A stretch of 64,000 nt of DNA from Gammaproteobacteria bacterium (GCA_030426355.1 JAUHYQ010000003.1:248001-312000); one strand, 5' to 3'; counted from the stretch's first letter, positions 36,119-45,637 are shown. Translations and numbers: made by a program. Notes: generated from the sequence alone by a model not told the origin.

Positions 36119-37366
36119 CTAGGCCAGACTCTGTTGTATGGCTGAATCTTCGTCCTCGTTGTCGTCGTTCCATGCATTCTCGCCCGCTTCACGCAAATCC
36201 GTGTACACGAGGTCAAATTTTCCCAGCGAAATTACGTCTCTGTCCCGCAGTTTCCGCTCCTTGACCCGTTCGCCTCGCACGGTTACGCCGTTGGTGCTGC
36301 CCATGTCGCGCACAAAGCATTCTGTATCGGTACAAATAACCTCAGCATGCAGACGACTGACATATTTGCTGGTGATGCAGAGGTCTGCATTTGCCGAGCG
36401 ACCTACCGTGACGCGGCCCACTGGAAAATAATGCTCGGTGATGAGTTTGCCGCCCTCGCGAACATCGAGTCTGAATACGCTGTCTGGCCTGAGCGGGCTG
36501 GATGCCAGACGTGTCAGATATGGAACCTCTGAGGTTTCATCGGGCTCCGCTTGCTGGGCCTTCCAGCCCAATTCATCCACGGCAGACAGTACATCCTCGG
36601 CGCTGATTTTCTTGTGGTCTTCGGCAAACGCACACAGGAACGCGGTATCACACAACGTATTGACCAATCGCGGCACGCCACCCGTGTATTTGTAAATTTC
36701 TGGAAAAGCATTTTTCAGAACGAGGCGGCCGTTGTCATTGCCTGCGACTTTGAGCCGATGCAACACGTATTCGGTGGTTTCTTCTTCGGTCAGCGGGCCG
36801 AGGTGGAAACGGCACCGAACGCGCTGCATCAATTGCCTGAGCTGCGGTGTTTCCAGCGTTTGCTTGAGCTCCGGCTGTCCGACCAGAATGATACGAAGCA
36901 CTTTTTCTTTATGCGATTCGACGCCGGACATCAGGCGAATCTCTTCCAGCACTTTCCAGCCGAGATTCTGTGCCTCGTCCACAATCAGGACAACTTTCTT
37001 GCCGTTAGCATACTGATCGATCAAAAACTCGCTCATCATGGCGAGCAGTTGTACTTTGCTCTTGTTGAACGGATCAAAACCAAATTCGTGCAGCACGGCT
37101 TCCAGAAACTGGGTCGGGCTTAACTGCGTCTGAGAAATAACTGCGTAGACCGTGTCATTGTCCAGCTCGCCAAGGAAGGACTGCAGCATCGTTGTCTTGC
37201 CGGAACCGACTTCACCTGTAATAACCACAAAGCCATCGTCAAACCAGATTGTCGAACCCATGTAGGATTTGGCCCGCGTGTGCTGCTTGCTCATATAGAC
37301 GAAGTCCGGATCCGGGGTTAGCCGGAACGGCGGTTCTTTGAGCTTGAAATGATCCAGATAGGTCAT
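36119..37366 (-). CDS. ExeA/XrtA-locus-type secretion ATPase fused to an FHA domain
   Basis: This 415-residue protein has an N-terminal AAA domain with MTYLDHFKLKEPPFRLTPDP, the usual opening of ExeA/GspA and exosortase-locus ATPases. Walker A is GEVGSGKTT at 51-59 and Walker B VVLIVDEAQNLG near 122. A C-terminal FHA domain lies at about 300-395 (VTVGRSANADLC, SRLHAEV, STNGVTV). FHA domains read phosphothreonine, so this ATPase may be switched by phosphorylation or tether a phosphoprotein. Similar ATPases occur at many EPS loci of the PEP-CTERM/exosortase kind, but no exosortase is in this window. It is on its own transcript after a 168-base gap with no clear promoter match. Confidence 0.8.
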   Translation of the reverse strand: MTYLDHFKLKEPPFRLTPDPDFVYMSKQHTRAKSYMGSTIWFDDGFVVITGEVGSGKTTMLQSFLGELDNDTVYAVISQTQLSPTQFLEAVLHEFGFDPFNKSKVQLLAMMSEFLIDQYANGKKVVLIVDEAQNLGWKVLEEIRLMSGVESHKEKVLRIILVGQPELKQTLETPQLRQLMQRVRCRFHLGPLTEEETTEYVLHRLKVAGNDNGRLVLKNAFPEIYKYTGGVPRLVNTLCDTAFLCAFAEDHKKISAEDVLSAVDELGWKAQQAEPDETSEVPYLTRLASSPLRPDSVFRLDVREGGKLITEHYFPVGRVTVGRSANADLCITSKYVSRLHAEVICTDTECFVRDMGSTNGVTVRGERVKERKLRDRDVISLGKFDLVYTDLREAGENAWNDDNEDEDSAIQQSLA

Positions 37367-37534
37367 AACTTCGGGCAGGCACCTTAGCGATATAGCGCTC
37401 TGTATTATTGTGGCCGGAGGTCGTGCTACGGAACAGGAATTTTAACTCATTCCAGACCCCCCGGCACGGATTTGGCGGCTGCATTAGGCGTATTATGCGA
37501 GCCAGTTCCGCAGTGCGGGCTTATGACAAGCGGG

Positions 37535-39919
37535 TCATGTATCCGCAGGGTGGTATACCGGCCGCCAGGCGATGCCGAAAGCGTTGATGCGTATGTTGCG
37601 GCTCTGCGCTCGCACCAGCACCTCCTCCAGCTCGTCGCGTTGTGCATCATAAGCTTCGGCAAGTGCCTTGATCTCGCTCTCGCATTGGTCTTTCAGGGCC
37701 TCGATATCCTGCTCGATCTGCGCGACTTTTTCTTCCGCGCGCCGGACGTCGCCGGCCTGTTTACGCATGTTGCCCGCTCTGCGAACTGCCGTGCCGGCGC
37801 GTGAAACGGATGTCGTAGAAAGACGTTTACGACCCAAAAATGCCCCCAGCAGGGCCGTCCCGATCGACATGGCAGTGTCCAGCTTGCTGCTGCTGGCCTG
37901 TTCGCCTTCACGGTCCAGCGCCTGTTCCGCGCTTATCAGCCGGTCTTCAAGCCGGGCAACTTTATTGGCGTAACTCTCGCGCAGTTTGCCAATGGCGATG
38001 TCGCGTTGCTCGTTCCCGATCTGTTGCAGCCGTATGCGGAAGTCACGTTCCGACTCGCCTGCCCGGGAAATGGATTTCATCGCATCGCTTTTCAGTAGCT
38101 TGAGAGGTCTGTCGGTTCTTATCCAGCCGGCCAGTTTCTGCTGCCAGACTTTATGGTTAGCTGCCGACACCATTGCACTCGGGCAGGGAGCAAAACTTGC
38201 GCCGGCTGCGGGTTTATCGAAAAACTGCAGCGACTCGGTGGTGCATTGCTGGGCCTCGTCCCAAAAAGGCGCGGCATCGCTCTCGTCCATCTCGACCAGC
38301 AGGCTAAACGATTCGGTTTCGTCTATCTTTGCCCGCGCGTTGGTATACGTGACGGTCAGATTGGCATACACGGCGGGCTGATAACTGACCGTTTCACCTT
38401 CACGGCGCATGCGTCCTGCACCCAGCCATGTCTGGCGCACGCCGGGCTCCAGAACAGGCGCGGCAGCAGCTGGGGCAGCTTGAATTTTTTGCGAGGCTGT
38501 AGGTTGTTGCGCCGGTGTTTGCCCTGCCGGCGTTAGCTTTGCGATCTGTGCCCTGCTAAGAGGGCCTGCGAGATACGACATGACCCACCGCGTCGTAAAT
38601 AAAACCGGCCCGTCTTCGTGCACGTTGTGTAACAGGAAGCAGCGTTTATCCAAGTCGGAGATCAGGCTTGATAAGGTTCCCTGTGCTATGTCACCGCCGA
38701 CACTGTTGAGACCGTCAAGCAGTCGCTTTTTGTCGCGCTCGGTTTGCAGGCGCCCGATGAACCACGTGCCCATGTTGCTCATGCCTTTGTAGTCGAGATC
38801 CACCGGGTTCTGAGTTGACAGCACCAGGCCAAGGCCAAAAGCGCGTGCTTGCTTTAACAGCGTGAGCAACGCTTTTTTGGAGGGCGGGTTTGCCACCGGC
38901 GGCATGTAACCGAAGATCTCGTCGATGTACAGCATGGCGCGCAGCGCCGAACTGCCTGATTGCCTGCGCATCCAGGCCAACAACGCGTTCAGCAGCATGG
39001 TGACGAAGAACATCCGCTCGCGATCATCCAGATGAGCAATCGATAAGATGCAGACTCTGGGTTTGCCCTCCGCGGTGTAAAGCAACTTGTCAATGTCGAG
39101 CGAAGGGCCCTGCAGCCAGGCTTCAAAGCCGGGTGCGGCCAGCAAGTTGTTAATTTGCATCGCCAGCGCAAACCGTTCTTTTGCCGGATAAAAAGTGTCA
39201 ACGTCAATGACGCCGACTTTTTTGAAAGACGGGTTCTGAATCGCTGCAATCAAACCGGCCAGATCCAGACTCAGGCCATTGTTCCAGCTGTCGCGCAATA
39301 CATTGCTGACTAGAATATGCTCCTTACTGGTTACCGGGTCTGCTTCAATTCCCAGCAGGCTGAGTATCCCTGTTACCGAGCCTTCGACAAGGTCGTTATA
39401 AACATCCGGGTCTTGCCGGACTTCTGCCGTCGGTGCCGACAGTTCTCCGAGTACGGCCAGCGGCATCCCCGACTGACTGCCGGGGGTGTAGATTGCAAAA
39501 TCACAGTTGGCTTTTAGTTGCTTTACACGTGCCGGGCTTTGCCCGTCACCTGCCAGACCTTTTTTCCACAAAGCGGCCTGTGCCTCGGCGTACTCACTTG
39601 TTGACAGCCCTTTTTCGGCTGCCGCGTGAGGGTCTACCCAGGGTTCGAACTGCGCACCCTTAAACTGCGGGAAAGTGAGGAGCAAATTGCCGAGATCGCC
39701 TTTGGGGTCAATGGCCAGAACCGGAATGCGATCCATCGCGGCCTCTTCGATCAGACCGATGCCGAGGCCGGTTTTGCCGCTGCCCGTCATGCCGATAATG
39801 GCCGCGTGCGTGGTCAGATCCTTGCTGTCATACAGAACCAACTCGTCGAGACGATCTCCGCTTGACGGCTCCAGTCGTCGGCCAAGGTAAAAGGCACCCA
39901 GTTTTTCGAAATTTTGCAT
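37535..39919 (-). CDS. HerA-like ATPase, DUF853 family, with long coiled-coil tail
   Basis: From ATG 39919 the product is 794 residues; the longer reading lacks a binding site. FYLGRRLEP opens the domain. Walker A is GMTGSGKTGLG near residue 45, followed by LAIDPKGDLGN, and a Walker B-like MLYIDEIFGYMP lies near 330. These are hallmarks of HerA/DUF853 (YjgR) ATPases, usually about 500 residues. The extra 280 residues hold a Pro/Ala linker (about 470-500), a globular part and a coiled coil (about 620-770; KVARLEDRLISAEQALDREGEQ). Hexameric DNA or protein translocation is likely from the family. Partner and substrate are unknown, and no NurA-like nuclease is adjacent. Confidence 0.8.
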   Translation of the reverse strand: MQNFEKLGAFYLGRRLEPSSGDRLDELVLYDSKDLTTHAAIIGMTGSGKTGLGIGLIEEAAMDRIPVLAIDPKGDLGNLLLTFPQFKGAQFEPWVDPHAAAEKGLSTSEYAEAQAALWKKGLAGDGQSPARVKQLKANCDFAIYTPGSQSGMPLAVLGELSAPTAEVRQDPDVYNDLVEGSVTGILSLLGIEADPVTSKEHILVSNVLRDSWNNGLSLDLAGLIAAIQNPSFKKVGVIDVDTFYPAKERFALAMQINNLLAAPGFEAWLQGPSLDIDKLLYTAEGKPRVCILSIAHLDDRERMFFVTMLLNALLAWMRRQSGSSALRAMLYIDEIFGYMPPVANPPSKKALLTLLKQARAFGLGLVLSTQNPVDLDYKGMSNMGTWFIGRLQTERDKKRLLDGLNSVGGDIAQGTLSSLISDLDKRCFLLHNVHEDGPVLFTTRWVMSYLAGPLSRAQIAKLTPAGQTPAQQPTASQKIQAAPAAAAPVLEPGVRQTWLGAGRMRREGETVSYQPAVYANLTVTYTNARAKIDETESFSLLVEMDESDAAPFWDEAQQCTTESLQFFDKPAAGASFAPCPSAMVSAANHKVWQQKLAGWIRTDRPLKLLKSDAMKSISRAGESERDFRIRLQQIGNEQRDIAIGKLRESYANKVARLEDRLISAEQALDREGEQASSSKLDTAMSIGTALLGAFLGRKRLSTTSVSRAGTAVRRAGNMRKQAGDVRRAEEKVAQIEQDIEALKDQCESEIKALAEAYDAQRDELEEVLVRAQSRNIRINAFGIAWRPVYHPADT

Positions 39920-40120
39920 GACTGAATTCTCTTTATTATTCTCGTAGCGCAGCAACGCCTTGCCGGAACGCGCGGTCAACTTGCTAAATATTGCGTTTGC
40001 TTTATTGTTTTGCTGTCAGGTTGAGGCCTGAAGCAGTTCAACTCCACGGAAGGAAAATGACCTTGCCCTTTATTGGAGCACGATGTAACGATAACAAAAA
40101 CCTGAATCGGAGTAAGACTA

Positions 40121-40321
40121 ATGAGTGTCGCAAGAACCACCGAAATTACCGCTTCATCTTCCAAGAGCTTTGACGATGCACTGTCCAGCGGCGTCAAGCG
40201 TGCCGCCAAGACTCTGGAGAACATAACCGGCGCATGGATCAAGGATCAGGAAGTGGTTATCACCAAAGGCAAAATCACCGGCTACAAGGTCCGCATGATG
40301 GTTACCTTTGTATTGAAATAG
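40121..40321 (+). CDS. Dodecin (flavin-binding dodecameric protein)
   Basis: This 66-residue protein has the dodecin signature: SFDDALSSGVKRAAKTLENI for the helix, a Trp at residue 39 and a KGKITGYKVRMMVTFVL strand pair. Dodecins store or buffer flavins (FMN, riboflavin) in a twelve-subunit cage in the cytosol. Length is usual for the family. The start is the ATG at 40121 after an AGTAAGACTA stretch without a strong binding site. It is monocistronic, and two hairpins follow before the next gene. Confidence 0.9.
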   Translation: MSVARTTEITASSSKSFDDALSSGVKRAAKTLENITGAWIKDQEVVITKGKITGYKVRMMVTFVLK

Positions 40322-40382
40322 GCTGTACCCGAGTTTGTCGTTGGGGCTCCGCGGCTGCGAATTGCAATTCAGTCAACGGGCG

Positions 40383-40404
40383 GCTCGATTGCTATATCGA
40401 GCTG
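40383..40404 (+). other. Hairpin downstream of dodecin
   Basis: GCTCGAT and ATCGAGC pair as a 7-base stem with a six-base loop. No T run follows. With the terminator at 40438 it fills the 170-base gap between dodecin and the lipoprotein; no gene was seen there. Confidence 0.4.
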
Positions 40405-40437
40405 CTACACTTGTCAACGGCAGTATGATGTATCAAG

Positions 40438-40465
40438 GCGGCTCGGCTGTTCGAGCCGCATTTTT
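40438..40465 (+). terminator. Rho-independent terminator between dodecin and the hendecad lipoprotein
   Basis: GCGGCTCG and CGAGCCGC form a perfect 8-base stem with a six-base loop, then A and five Ts. It lies only 27 bases before the lipoprotein ATG and 117 after the dodecin stop. It may end the dodecin transcript or act as an attenuator in the lipoprotein leader. Confidence 0.75.
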
Positions 40466-40491
40466 AGGTACTTTATTGGTTGGGGGTTGTG

Positions 40492-40872
40492 ATGAAAAAA
40501 GCCACGTCAACACTAATGGCCCTGTTGCTCGCAAGCGGGCTGCTGATAACCGGTTGCGCTCAGGATGCGGGTAACGACGCGAAAGATACTGCAGCAGGTA
40601 TTGCGGACAGCATGGGCGATGCGATGGATTCAGCTGGCGACTCTATGTCGGATGCGATGGATTCAGCTGAGGACAGCATGTCAGACGCTATGGACGCTGC
40701 CGGTGATCAAGCCGAAGACGCAGCCGATGCAGTTGGGGATATGGCGGACGATGCTGCGGATGCAATTGATGACGCTGTTGACGCCGCAGGTGATGCGATT
40801 TCTGATGCCGCAGACGATGCTGCCGCAGAGGCCAAGGCTGCCAAAGCAAAGATGGAAGACGCGCTTAATTGA
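40492..40872 (+). CDS. Ala/Asp-rich lipoprotein built from 11-residue (hendecad) repeats
   Basis: From ATG 40492 the product is 126 residues. A lipoprotein signal ends in GLLITGC with the lipid Cys at residue 22. Residues 39-115 are seven consecutive 11-residue units of the kind DSMSDAMDSAE, drifting to DDAADAI types, and a Lys/Ala tail follows. Hendecads form shallow right-handed coiled coils, and the composition (Ala, Asp, Ser, Met) is highly acidic. Such proteins resemble LEA-like or envelope spacer lipoproteins, but I do not recognise a named family. It lies 95 bases before mscL, with which it might share osmotic regulation by inference. Confidence 0.75.
   Translation: MKKATSTLMALLLASGLLITGCAQDAGNDAKDTAAGIADSMGDAMDSAGDSMSDAMDSAEDSMSDAMDAAGDQAEDAADAVGDMADDAADAIDDAVDAAGDAISDAADDAAAEAKAAKAKMEDALN
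40606..40836 (+). repeat. 33-base tandem repeats encoding hendecads
   Basis: Seven units of 33 bases. The first three (40606-40704) are close copies, with GATGCGATGGATTCAGCTG repeated almost exactly; the later ones diverged at DNA level but keep the 11-residue period. Copy number is likely to vary between strains. Confidence 0.75.
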
Positions 40873-40967
40873 TCCGGCGTACGCTGCAATAATATTCAAA
40901 AGCCGGGAACGGGAATACGCCTCCTTGGCGCTGCCCGGAATTTTTCTTGTAACAAGAGGATGTCGTA

Positions 40968-41387
40968 ATGCTCGAGGAGTTCAAAAAGTTTGCCCTCCGG
41001 GGTAACGTTGTTGATATGGCGGTCGGTATTATTATCGGCGCAGCTTTTGGCAAGATCGTTTCGTCGGCCGTTAATGACCTTATCATGCCCCCCATTGGCC
41101 TGTTGTTGGGCGGCGTCGATTTCAGCAATTTGTTCATTAACCTTGGTGAAGGCACGTATATGACATTGGCGGCTGCGGAAGAAGCCGGCGCGCCGATCCT
41201 CAAATACGGTGTATTCATCAATACGGTTCTGGATTTTGTCATTGTCGCTTTCGCGATATTCATGGCCATACGCATGATGAATAAACTCAAAACGGCGGAA
41301 GAAGAAGCGCCACCGCCGGCGCCGCCTGAGCCCTCAAATGAAGAAAAATTACTGACTGAAATCCGCGATGCGCTGAAGAATCGATAG
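40968..41387 (+). CDS. mscL: Large-conductance mechanosensitive channel MscL
   Basis: This 139-residue protein matches MscL. It has the amphipathic N-terminal helix [18 protein letters not shown], the pore-lining TM1 [17 protein letters not shown] (about 15-45), a short periplasmic loop, TM2 (about 75-100) and a charged C-terminal helix preceded by the Pro-rich PPPAPPEP. It forms a pentamer that opens under membrane tension to release solutes on hypo-osmotic shock. The ATG is preceded by AAGAGGATG. A 9-base stem hairpin after the gene overlaps the end of the convergent AsmA gene. Confidence 0.96.
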   Translation: MLEEFKKFALRGNVVDMAVGIIIGAAFGKIVSSAVNDLIMPPIGLLLGGVDFSNLFINLGEGTYMTLAAAEEAGAPILKYGVFINTVLDFVIVAFAIFMAIRMMNKLKTAEEEAPPPAPPEPSNEEKLLTEIRDALKNR

Positions 41388-41424
41388 TTTAGACTATTCG
41401 CATTTCGCCTTTTGCAGTAACACA

Positions 41425-41447
41425 CAGGCCGCCTACTGGGCGGCCTG
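41425..41447 (+). terminator. Terminator after mscL, overlapping the asmA-like stop
   Basis: CAGGCCGCC and GGCGGCCTG form a perfect 9-base stem with a five-base loop, followed by TTGTTCTT. It includes the stop codon region of the convergent AsmA-family gene, so that gene's last codons lie within the terminator. Confidence 0.7.
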
Positions 41448-44400
41448 TTGTTCTTCGGCCACTATGCTTTGCAGCTGCACAGGAAATCTCGGCCCGAGTT
41501 CTTCGATTGCCTTTTGTGATGTCCGTTGGCACGGATCCTTGGATTGCGAAATGCGATCCCAGAAACCTTTGGCAAGTAATGACAATCCCCCGGTTGCCAC
41601 GGCGGCGCCGCCGCTGATCAGTACGCCCGTCTCGTCGACCGCCAGTCTTGGCGTTCCAAGCGTGCCAACGACCTGAACGAATGGATTCAGGAACTCCGCG
41701 GCGCTCATGGTGCTGACCCGCTGCCGCGGTGTCGTGCGCACCTGCACCTCAATCCGCTCGTTTTTCAGGTTTATCGATGCCGCGCTAACGAAACGCAGCT
41801 TCGACGTGCTGATGAACGCGCTGGGGTTTGCGGTAGCCCGACCGTCGGCAATGGATAAAGGGACGATTATGCATTCGAATTCGGTATACGGATCAGTTTT
41901 GCTGAAGGGGTTAATGGTGTCGATGATCTCGCGTACCACGTCGCCGAATAAAGCGTTCACGAAAGTGTTGTTAGCGATTCGACCGCCGCGCGCATCGACT
42001 AAGACGACACCGTTTGCATTGCCAGCAAGCGCGCGAAGGTCTGTACCGGTCGACTGCAGGTTTATATCGATATCGGCGATAATTGGAAAATCCTTGCTGA
42101 ATTCAGACAACTCTGGCGAGAAACCTCTGGCAAGCGCCTGCAGTGACGCTGCGCCCATCCCGCCAGCAGGATCCAGGCGCGCAGTTGCCAGCATTTCGCC
42201 AGCAGTCGCCTTGTAACGTGCCTTACTGACACTCAGCGTCCCATTGCTGAGTGTCATAGCCACTTCGATATCCTGCATGCGCAGGGATTCATACAGCAAC
42301 TCGCCGATCTGAACCTCAAGTTCGCCGTTCAGGCGCGAGAACAATTCAAACGGGATTGCAACGTCCGGTATTACACGTTCATCTTTCTCCGGCACCGGGT
42401 TACTGTTTGCATCGGCCTCAGCAAACAAAGGCATCAACGTCAGTTGGTCGGAGGACAGGCTCGCCTTGACCTCCGTAGTGGCTGCATTATTGACGTCGAT
42501 CGTTCCGGTGATACGGTTGCTGCCGATAGTGATATCGATTCGATCGATATTGAGTGACCCATCAGCACCTGCAGCATGCGCAATTAAAGCCAGTTTCTGA
42601 TCGTTGAATTTTCGCCCGTCCAGAGTGCCGAGCCGCGCCAGGCTGGGGACTGTAAGTGCGAAATCGAAATCGGTTTTGGCTTTGGTTTCGCCTAACTCCA
42701 GTGCACCTTGCGCCTTTGCAGAAGCATCACCAACCGCTACGTTAAACTTATCAACTTTCCACCGCTGGTCGCGCAACGTCCCGGCAATATCAATGTCAAA
42801 CGGTTGCTCAAGAGCTTGAAAGCCTTCAATACCGGCAGTCAGACTTCTGACGTCACTGCCGCTTGCGCGCAGGTCGAAATCGAGTAGCCCGGTCGATGCA
42901 GGCAAACCCATCGTCAGATTGAGTCGGGCCTTGCCGGCGGCGCGTCTGAGTGTGATATCGCTGAGTTCCAGGGAGTTTGCTTTAAACTTGATTTTACCGG
43001 CCAGTTCATAAGGACCCGGCCTGACGCCAACCGCATTAAACGGCTCTATGAGCTCTTCGAACGCTGCACCGCTGGACTCGATATCCACATATGAGCCGGC
43101 CAGATCTGTTTGCAGGGTTAACAGGCTATTGGCACTAAAAGAGGACTGGCCCAGCGTCCCGTTTACATCCTGAAAATTGACGCCCTTGTCTGAGATCTGC
43201 ATGCGCCCGGTCGCCGCATAATCCAGATCAGGGACCGGCGCGTCAGTCGTAAATGAATTCAACAACTCGGAGAGGCTCGAGCCTTCAACCGAGAACCGCA
43301 GATCGGTGCCGTGCATAGCCGGGTCAAGCGGCACCAGGCCTTCGATTTCACCCTTGATATCGCTGATGGAAAAAATAAGCGGAGTCAATGTGCGCACCCC
43401 GGCCTGAGCGTACTCAACGCTGCCTGCAATGGCGACGGGTTTGTCTGGCAGGCCAACTAATCCGTAAGCGCCTGCTGTTCGCGCAAGACTGTTGCTGTCC
43501 GCCTCGAAACGCAGGGTGCTCCCAATAAACGTATCGGGATCACCGATGTTGCCGTCGCCGCGAAAATTGCCGAGCGATGTTTCGGCGCGCAAATCCAGTA
43601 TCTGGGCGCCGTCATCACGGGCACTGACTGTGAGGCCCAGGGAGAACGGGCCGCTTGCCTCTCCCGGCAAGCCGGTGAGGGCCCGAAAGCGTTCGATACT
43701 GGGGCCCTTGATCTGTAAATCGACAACAGCGTTTTCGATGCCCGGAAACCGGGGCATGCGTCCGGACGCGTCAACCCGGGCCTCGGCGAAAAGTATCCGC
43801 GCCTGATTGATGATGAATGTTTCTCCCTGAGTCTCCGCATCAATTTTCAGCGTGAACGGCGCGTTGCGGACCCCCTCAATCCCTACCAGCCGTAAAATTC
43901 TACCCAGGTCGGGGCTTTCGGCGGTGGCCTGCAACTGAATATTGTCCAGGCTCTGCAAGTCCGCAACGGCGCCGCTGGCATCGATACGGGATTGTCCGAT
44001 GTTCCCCCTGACCGCCAGAACCATCTGGCCATCGTCCCTGCTAGTCAGCGAGCCCGCAATATCGATATTGCCTTCGCCTTCTTCCCCGATGCCAAGCAGA
44101 CGCGTCAGGTCATCGATATCGGGACCTTTTGCGGCAAACACAACGACCGGGCGCCTCAGGTCATCCAGATCGTCAATATTTCCGTTAGCTGATAGCTCAA
44201 CGGTATCAAGTTTGATGTCAGCGTCGAAGTCAAAACCCCTGCGGGCGAGCAGCGCATCCCAGCTACCGGTTCGACCGTCGATTGTCAAAATCCGGTCGTT
44301 AAGTTTTCCGCGCATTGCTATATCGAGAAAATTATCGTCGCGATGGGTTTGCTGCAGACTGTCTATATAAAGACGTAATGGCCCCTCGCGTGTCGAGCTG

Positions 44401-44888
44401 TCATAGGTAATATTTGCCCGTTCAACTTCGATTTGACTGAAAACGATATCGAAGGGAGCGTCGTTATTGGCTTCGTCTCTTGGTGCTGCCGTGGAATCCG
44501 GCAGAATCCAGTTCGGATTCCCGTCCGCGGGCTCGGTGAGAAGCAAATCGGCATCGCTGATGCGGATCAGTTCAATCACCACCGGGCCGCGCACCAGCGA
44601 CCACAGATCAATAACCAGCTCGATTCTTCCCAGGGAGACCATGTGTTCCGGGGCCATCCCGGCGGCGTTTCCAAGACGTACATTCTCGGCAGCGATTTGA
44701 CTGTGGCGGGCCAGATCAAGCTTTAAGTCGCCCTCTATAGAAAATTTCCTGCCGGTCTGTTGCGCTACGAATTGCTCAAGCTGCGGCTTGAACACACCTA
44801 GGTCAGCGACCCAGAGCCAGGCGGCGAAACAGATCAACAGTGTCAGGACAACTAACGCTGTCCCGACAATCAGGCGATGCCAAAGCAT
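41433..44888 (-). CDS. AsmA-family envelope protein
   Basis: This 1151-residue protein has an N-terminal membrane anchor (about 5-30; VGTALVVLTLLICFAAWLWV) and then the AsmA opening KPQLEQFVAQQTGRKFSIEGDLKL. Long repetitive beta-strand modules follow, including the C-terminal NGVVLVDARGGRIANNTFVNAL characteristic of AsmA family proteins. These are thought to form hydrophobic grooves that span the periplasm, moving phospholipids or influencing outer-membrane assembly. Size is larger than E. coli AsmA (617) and nearer to YhdP/TamB-type relatives. It has its own promoter region (44889-45064, divergent) where I see no clear boxes. Confidence 0.85.
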   Translation of the reverse strand: MLWHRLIVGTALVVLTLLICFAAWLWVADLGVFKPQLEQFVAQQTGRKFSIEGDLKLDLARHSQIAAENVRLGNAAGMAPEHMVSLGRIELVIDLWSLVRGPVVIELIRISDADLLLTEPADGNPNWILPDSTAAPRDEANNDAPFDIVFSQIEVERANITYDSSTREGPLRLYIDSLQQTHRDDNFLDIAMRGKLNDRILTIDGRTGSWDALLARRGFDFDADIKLDTVELSANGNIDDLDDLRRPVVVFAAKGPDIDDLTRLLGIGEEGEGNIDIAGSLTSRDDGQMVLAVRGNIGQSRIDASGAVADLQSLDNIQLQATAESPDLGRILRLVGIEGVRNAPFTLKIDAETQGETFIINQARILFAEARVDASGRMPRFPGIENAVVDLQIKGPSIERFRALTGLPGEASGPFSLGLTVSARDDGAQILDLRAETSLGNFRGDGNIGDPDTFIGSTLRFEADSNSLARTAGAYGLVGLPDKPVAIAGSVEYAQAGVRTLTPLIFSISDIKGEIEGLVPLDPAMHGTDLRFSVEGSSLSELLNSFTTDAPVPDLDYAATGRMQISDKGVNFQDVNGTLGQSSFSANSLLTLQTDLAGSYVDIESSGAAFEELIEPFNAVGVRPGPYELAGKIKFKANSLELSDITLRRAAGKARLNLTMGLPASTGLLDFDLRASGSDVRSLTAGIEGFQALEQPFDIDIAGTLRDQRWKVDKFNVAVGDASAKAQGALELGETKAKTDFDFALTVPSLARLGTLDGRKFNDQKLALIAHAAGADGSLNIDRIDITIGSNRITGTIDVNNAATTEVKASLSSDQLTLMPLFAEADANSNPVPEKDERVIPDVAIPFELFSRLNGELEVQIGELLYESLRMQDIEVAMTLSNGTLSVSKARYKATAGEMLATARLDPAGGMGAASLQALARGFSPELSEFSKDFPIIADIDINLQSTGTDLRALAGNANGVVLVDARGGRIANNTFVNALFGDVVREIIDTINPFSKTDPYTEFECIIVPLSIADGRATANPSAFISTSKLRFVSAASINLKNERIEVQVRTTPRQRVSTMSAAEFLNPFVQVVGTLGTPRLAVDETGVLISGGAAVATGGLSLLAKGFWDRISQSKDPCQRTSQKAIEELGPRFPVQLQSIVAEEQQAAQ

Positions 44889-45064
44889 GACCTATGTCTC
44901 CTGATTTTCTGATTCTGACGCATAAGTAATGGGTGACGACGCTCCGGTTCGCAAGCTATGGCAACAATGGTAACCCCGAAAGATTGCAAATACATTCAGC
45001 CGATTGTTGCCCGCCCGGCCAGAACTCTTTAAGCTGCTTCGCATATATGCTGATGAGTGTCGTG

Positions 45065-45637
45065 ATGAAAAACATTAAATATCTTTTAGTGCTTATGCTG
45101 TCGCTGACCGGCACGTTTGCGTTCTCTGCGGATGACGCCGCCATGGACAGGCCTTCGTTTTTTGCCAGCCAGACCCTGACCGTGTCGGCAGCTGTGGAAG
45201 CAATAGATCATGACACCCGGGTTGTTACTCTGCGCAAATCAGACGGTGAAACGATCACGCTGACGGCCGGCGAGGAGGTGCGTAACCTGGATCAGGTTGA
45301 GGTGGGCGACAGCCTGGTCGCCGAATATACGTTATCCGTGTCTGTCGAAGTTCTTGAGAACGATGGAGTGGATCCTGAAGCGGCTCAGGCATCGGCACTG
45401 GTTCGCGCAGAAACAGGCCAGAAGCCCGGAATGGCAGCGATGGATGCCTCGGTTGTGGTCGCAACCGTCGAAGATATCAATCTGGAAGCCAACACCTTCA
45501 GGTTAAAGTTGCCGGACGGCGCTGTTAACGAGTACGTCGCTCGTAACCCGCAAAACCTTAAGCGTGCTGCTGTGGGGGACCTGGTCGTCATTACGACCAC
45601 GGAATCGGTGGCCATTGCGGTTCAGGAACAGCCCTAA
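45065..45637 (+). CDS. Exported protein of unknown function with two DUF5666-like beta modules
   Basis: From ATG 45065 the product is 190 residues with a signal peptide ending GTFAFSA. It contains two similar stretches, VSAAVEAIDHDTRVVTLRKS (about 34-53) and VVATVEDINLEANTFRLK (about 131-148), each followed by a GE or GA turn and VGD; these resemble tandem small OB-like/DUF5666 units. Upstream in-frame residues from 44933 lack signal features. Role unknown; probably periplasmic. It is separated from the next, opposite gene by 22 bases. Confidence 0.6.
   Translation: MKNIKYLLVLMLSLTGTFAFSADDAAMDRPSFFASQTLTVSAAVEAIDHDTRVVTLRKSDGETITLTAGEEVRNLDQVEVGDSLVAEYTLSVSVEVLENDGVDPEAAQASALVRAETGQKPGMAAMDASVVVATVEDINLEANTFRLKLPDGAVNEYVARNPQNLKRAAVGDLVVITTTESVAIAVQEQP

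Noticed and set aside
40606-40836. Regular repeats that could look like a CRISPR or minisatellite array
   Set aside because: They are in frame, 33 bases without spacers, and encode the hendecads of a lipoprotein.
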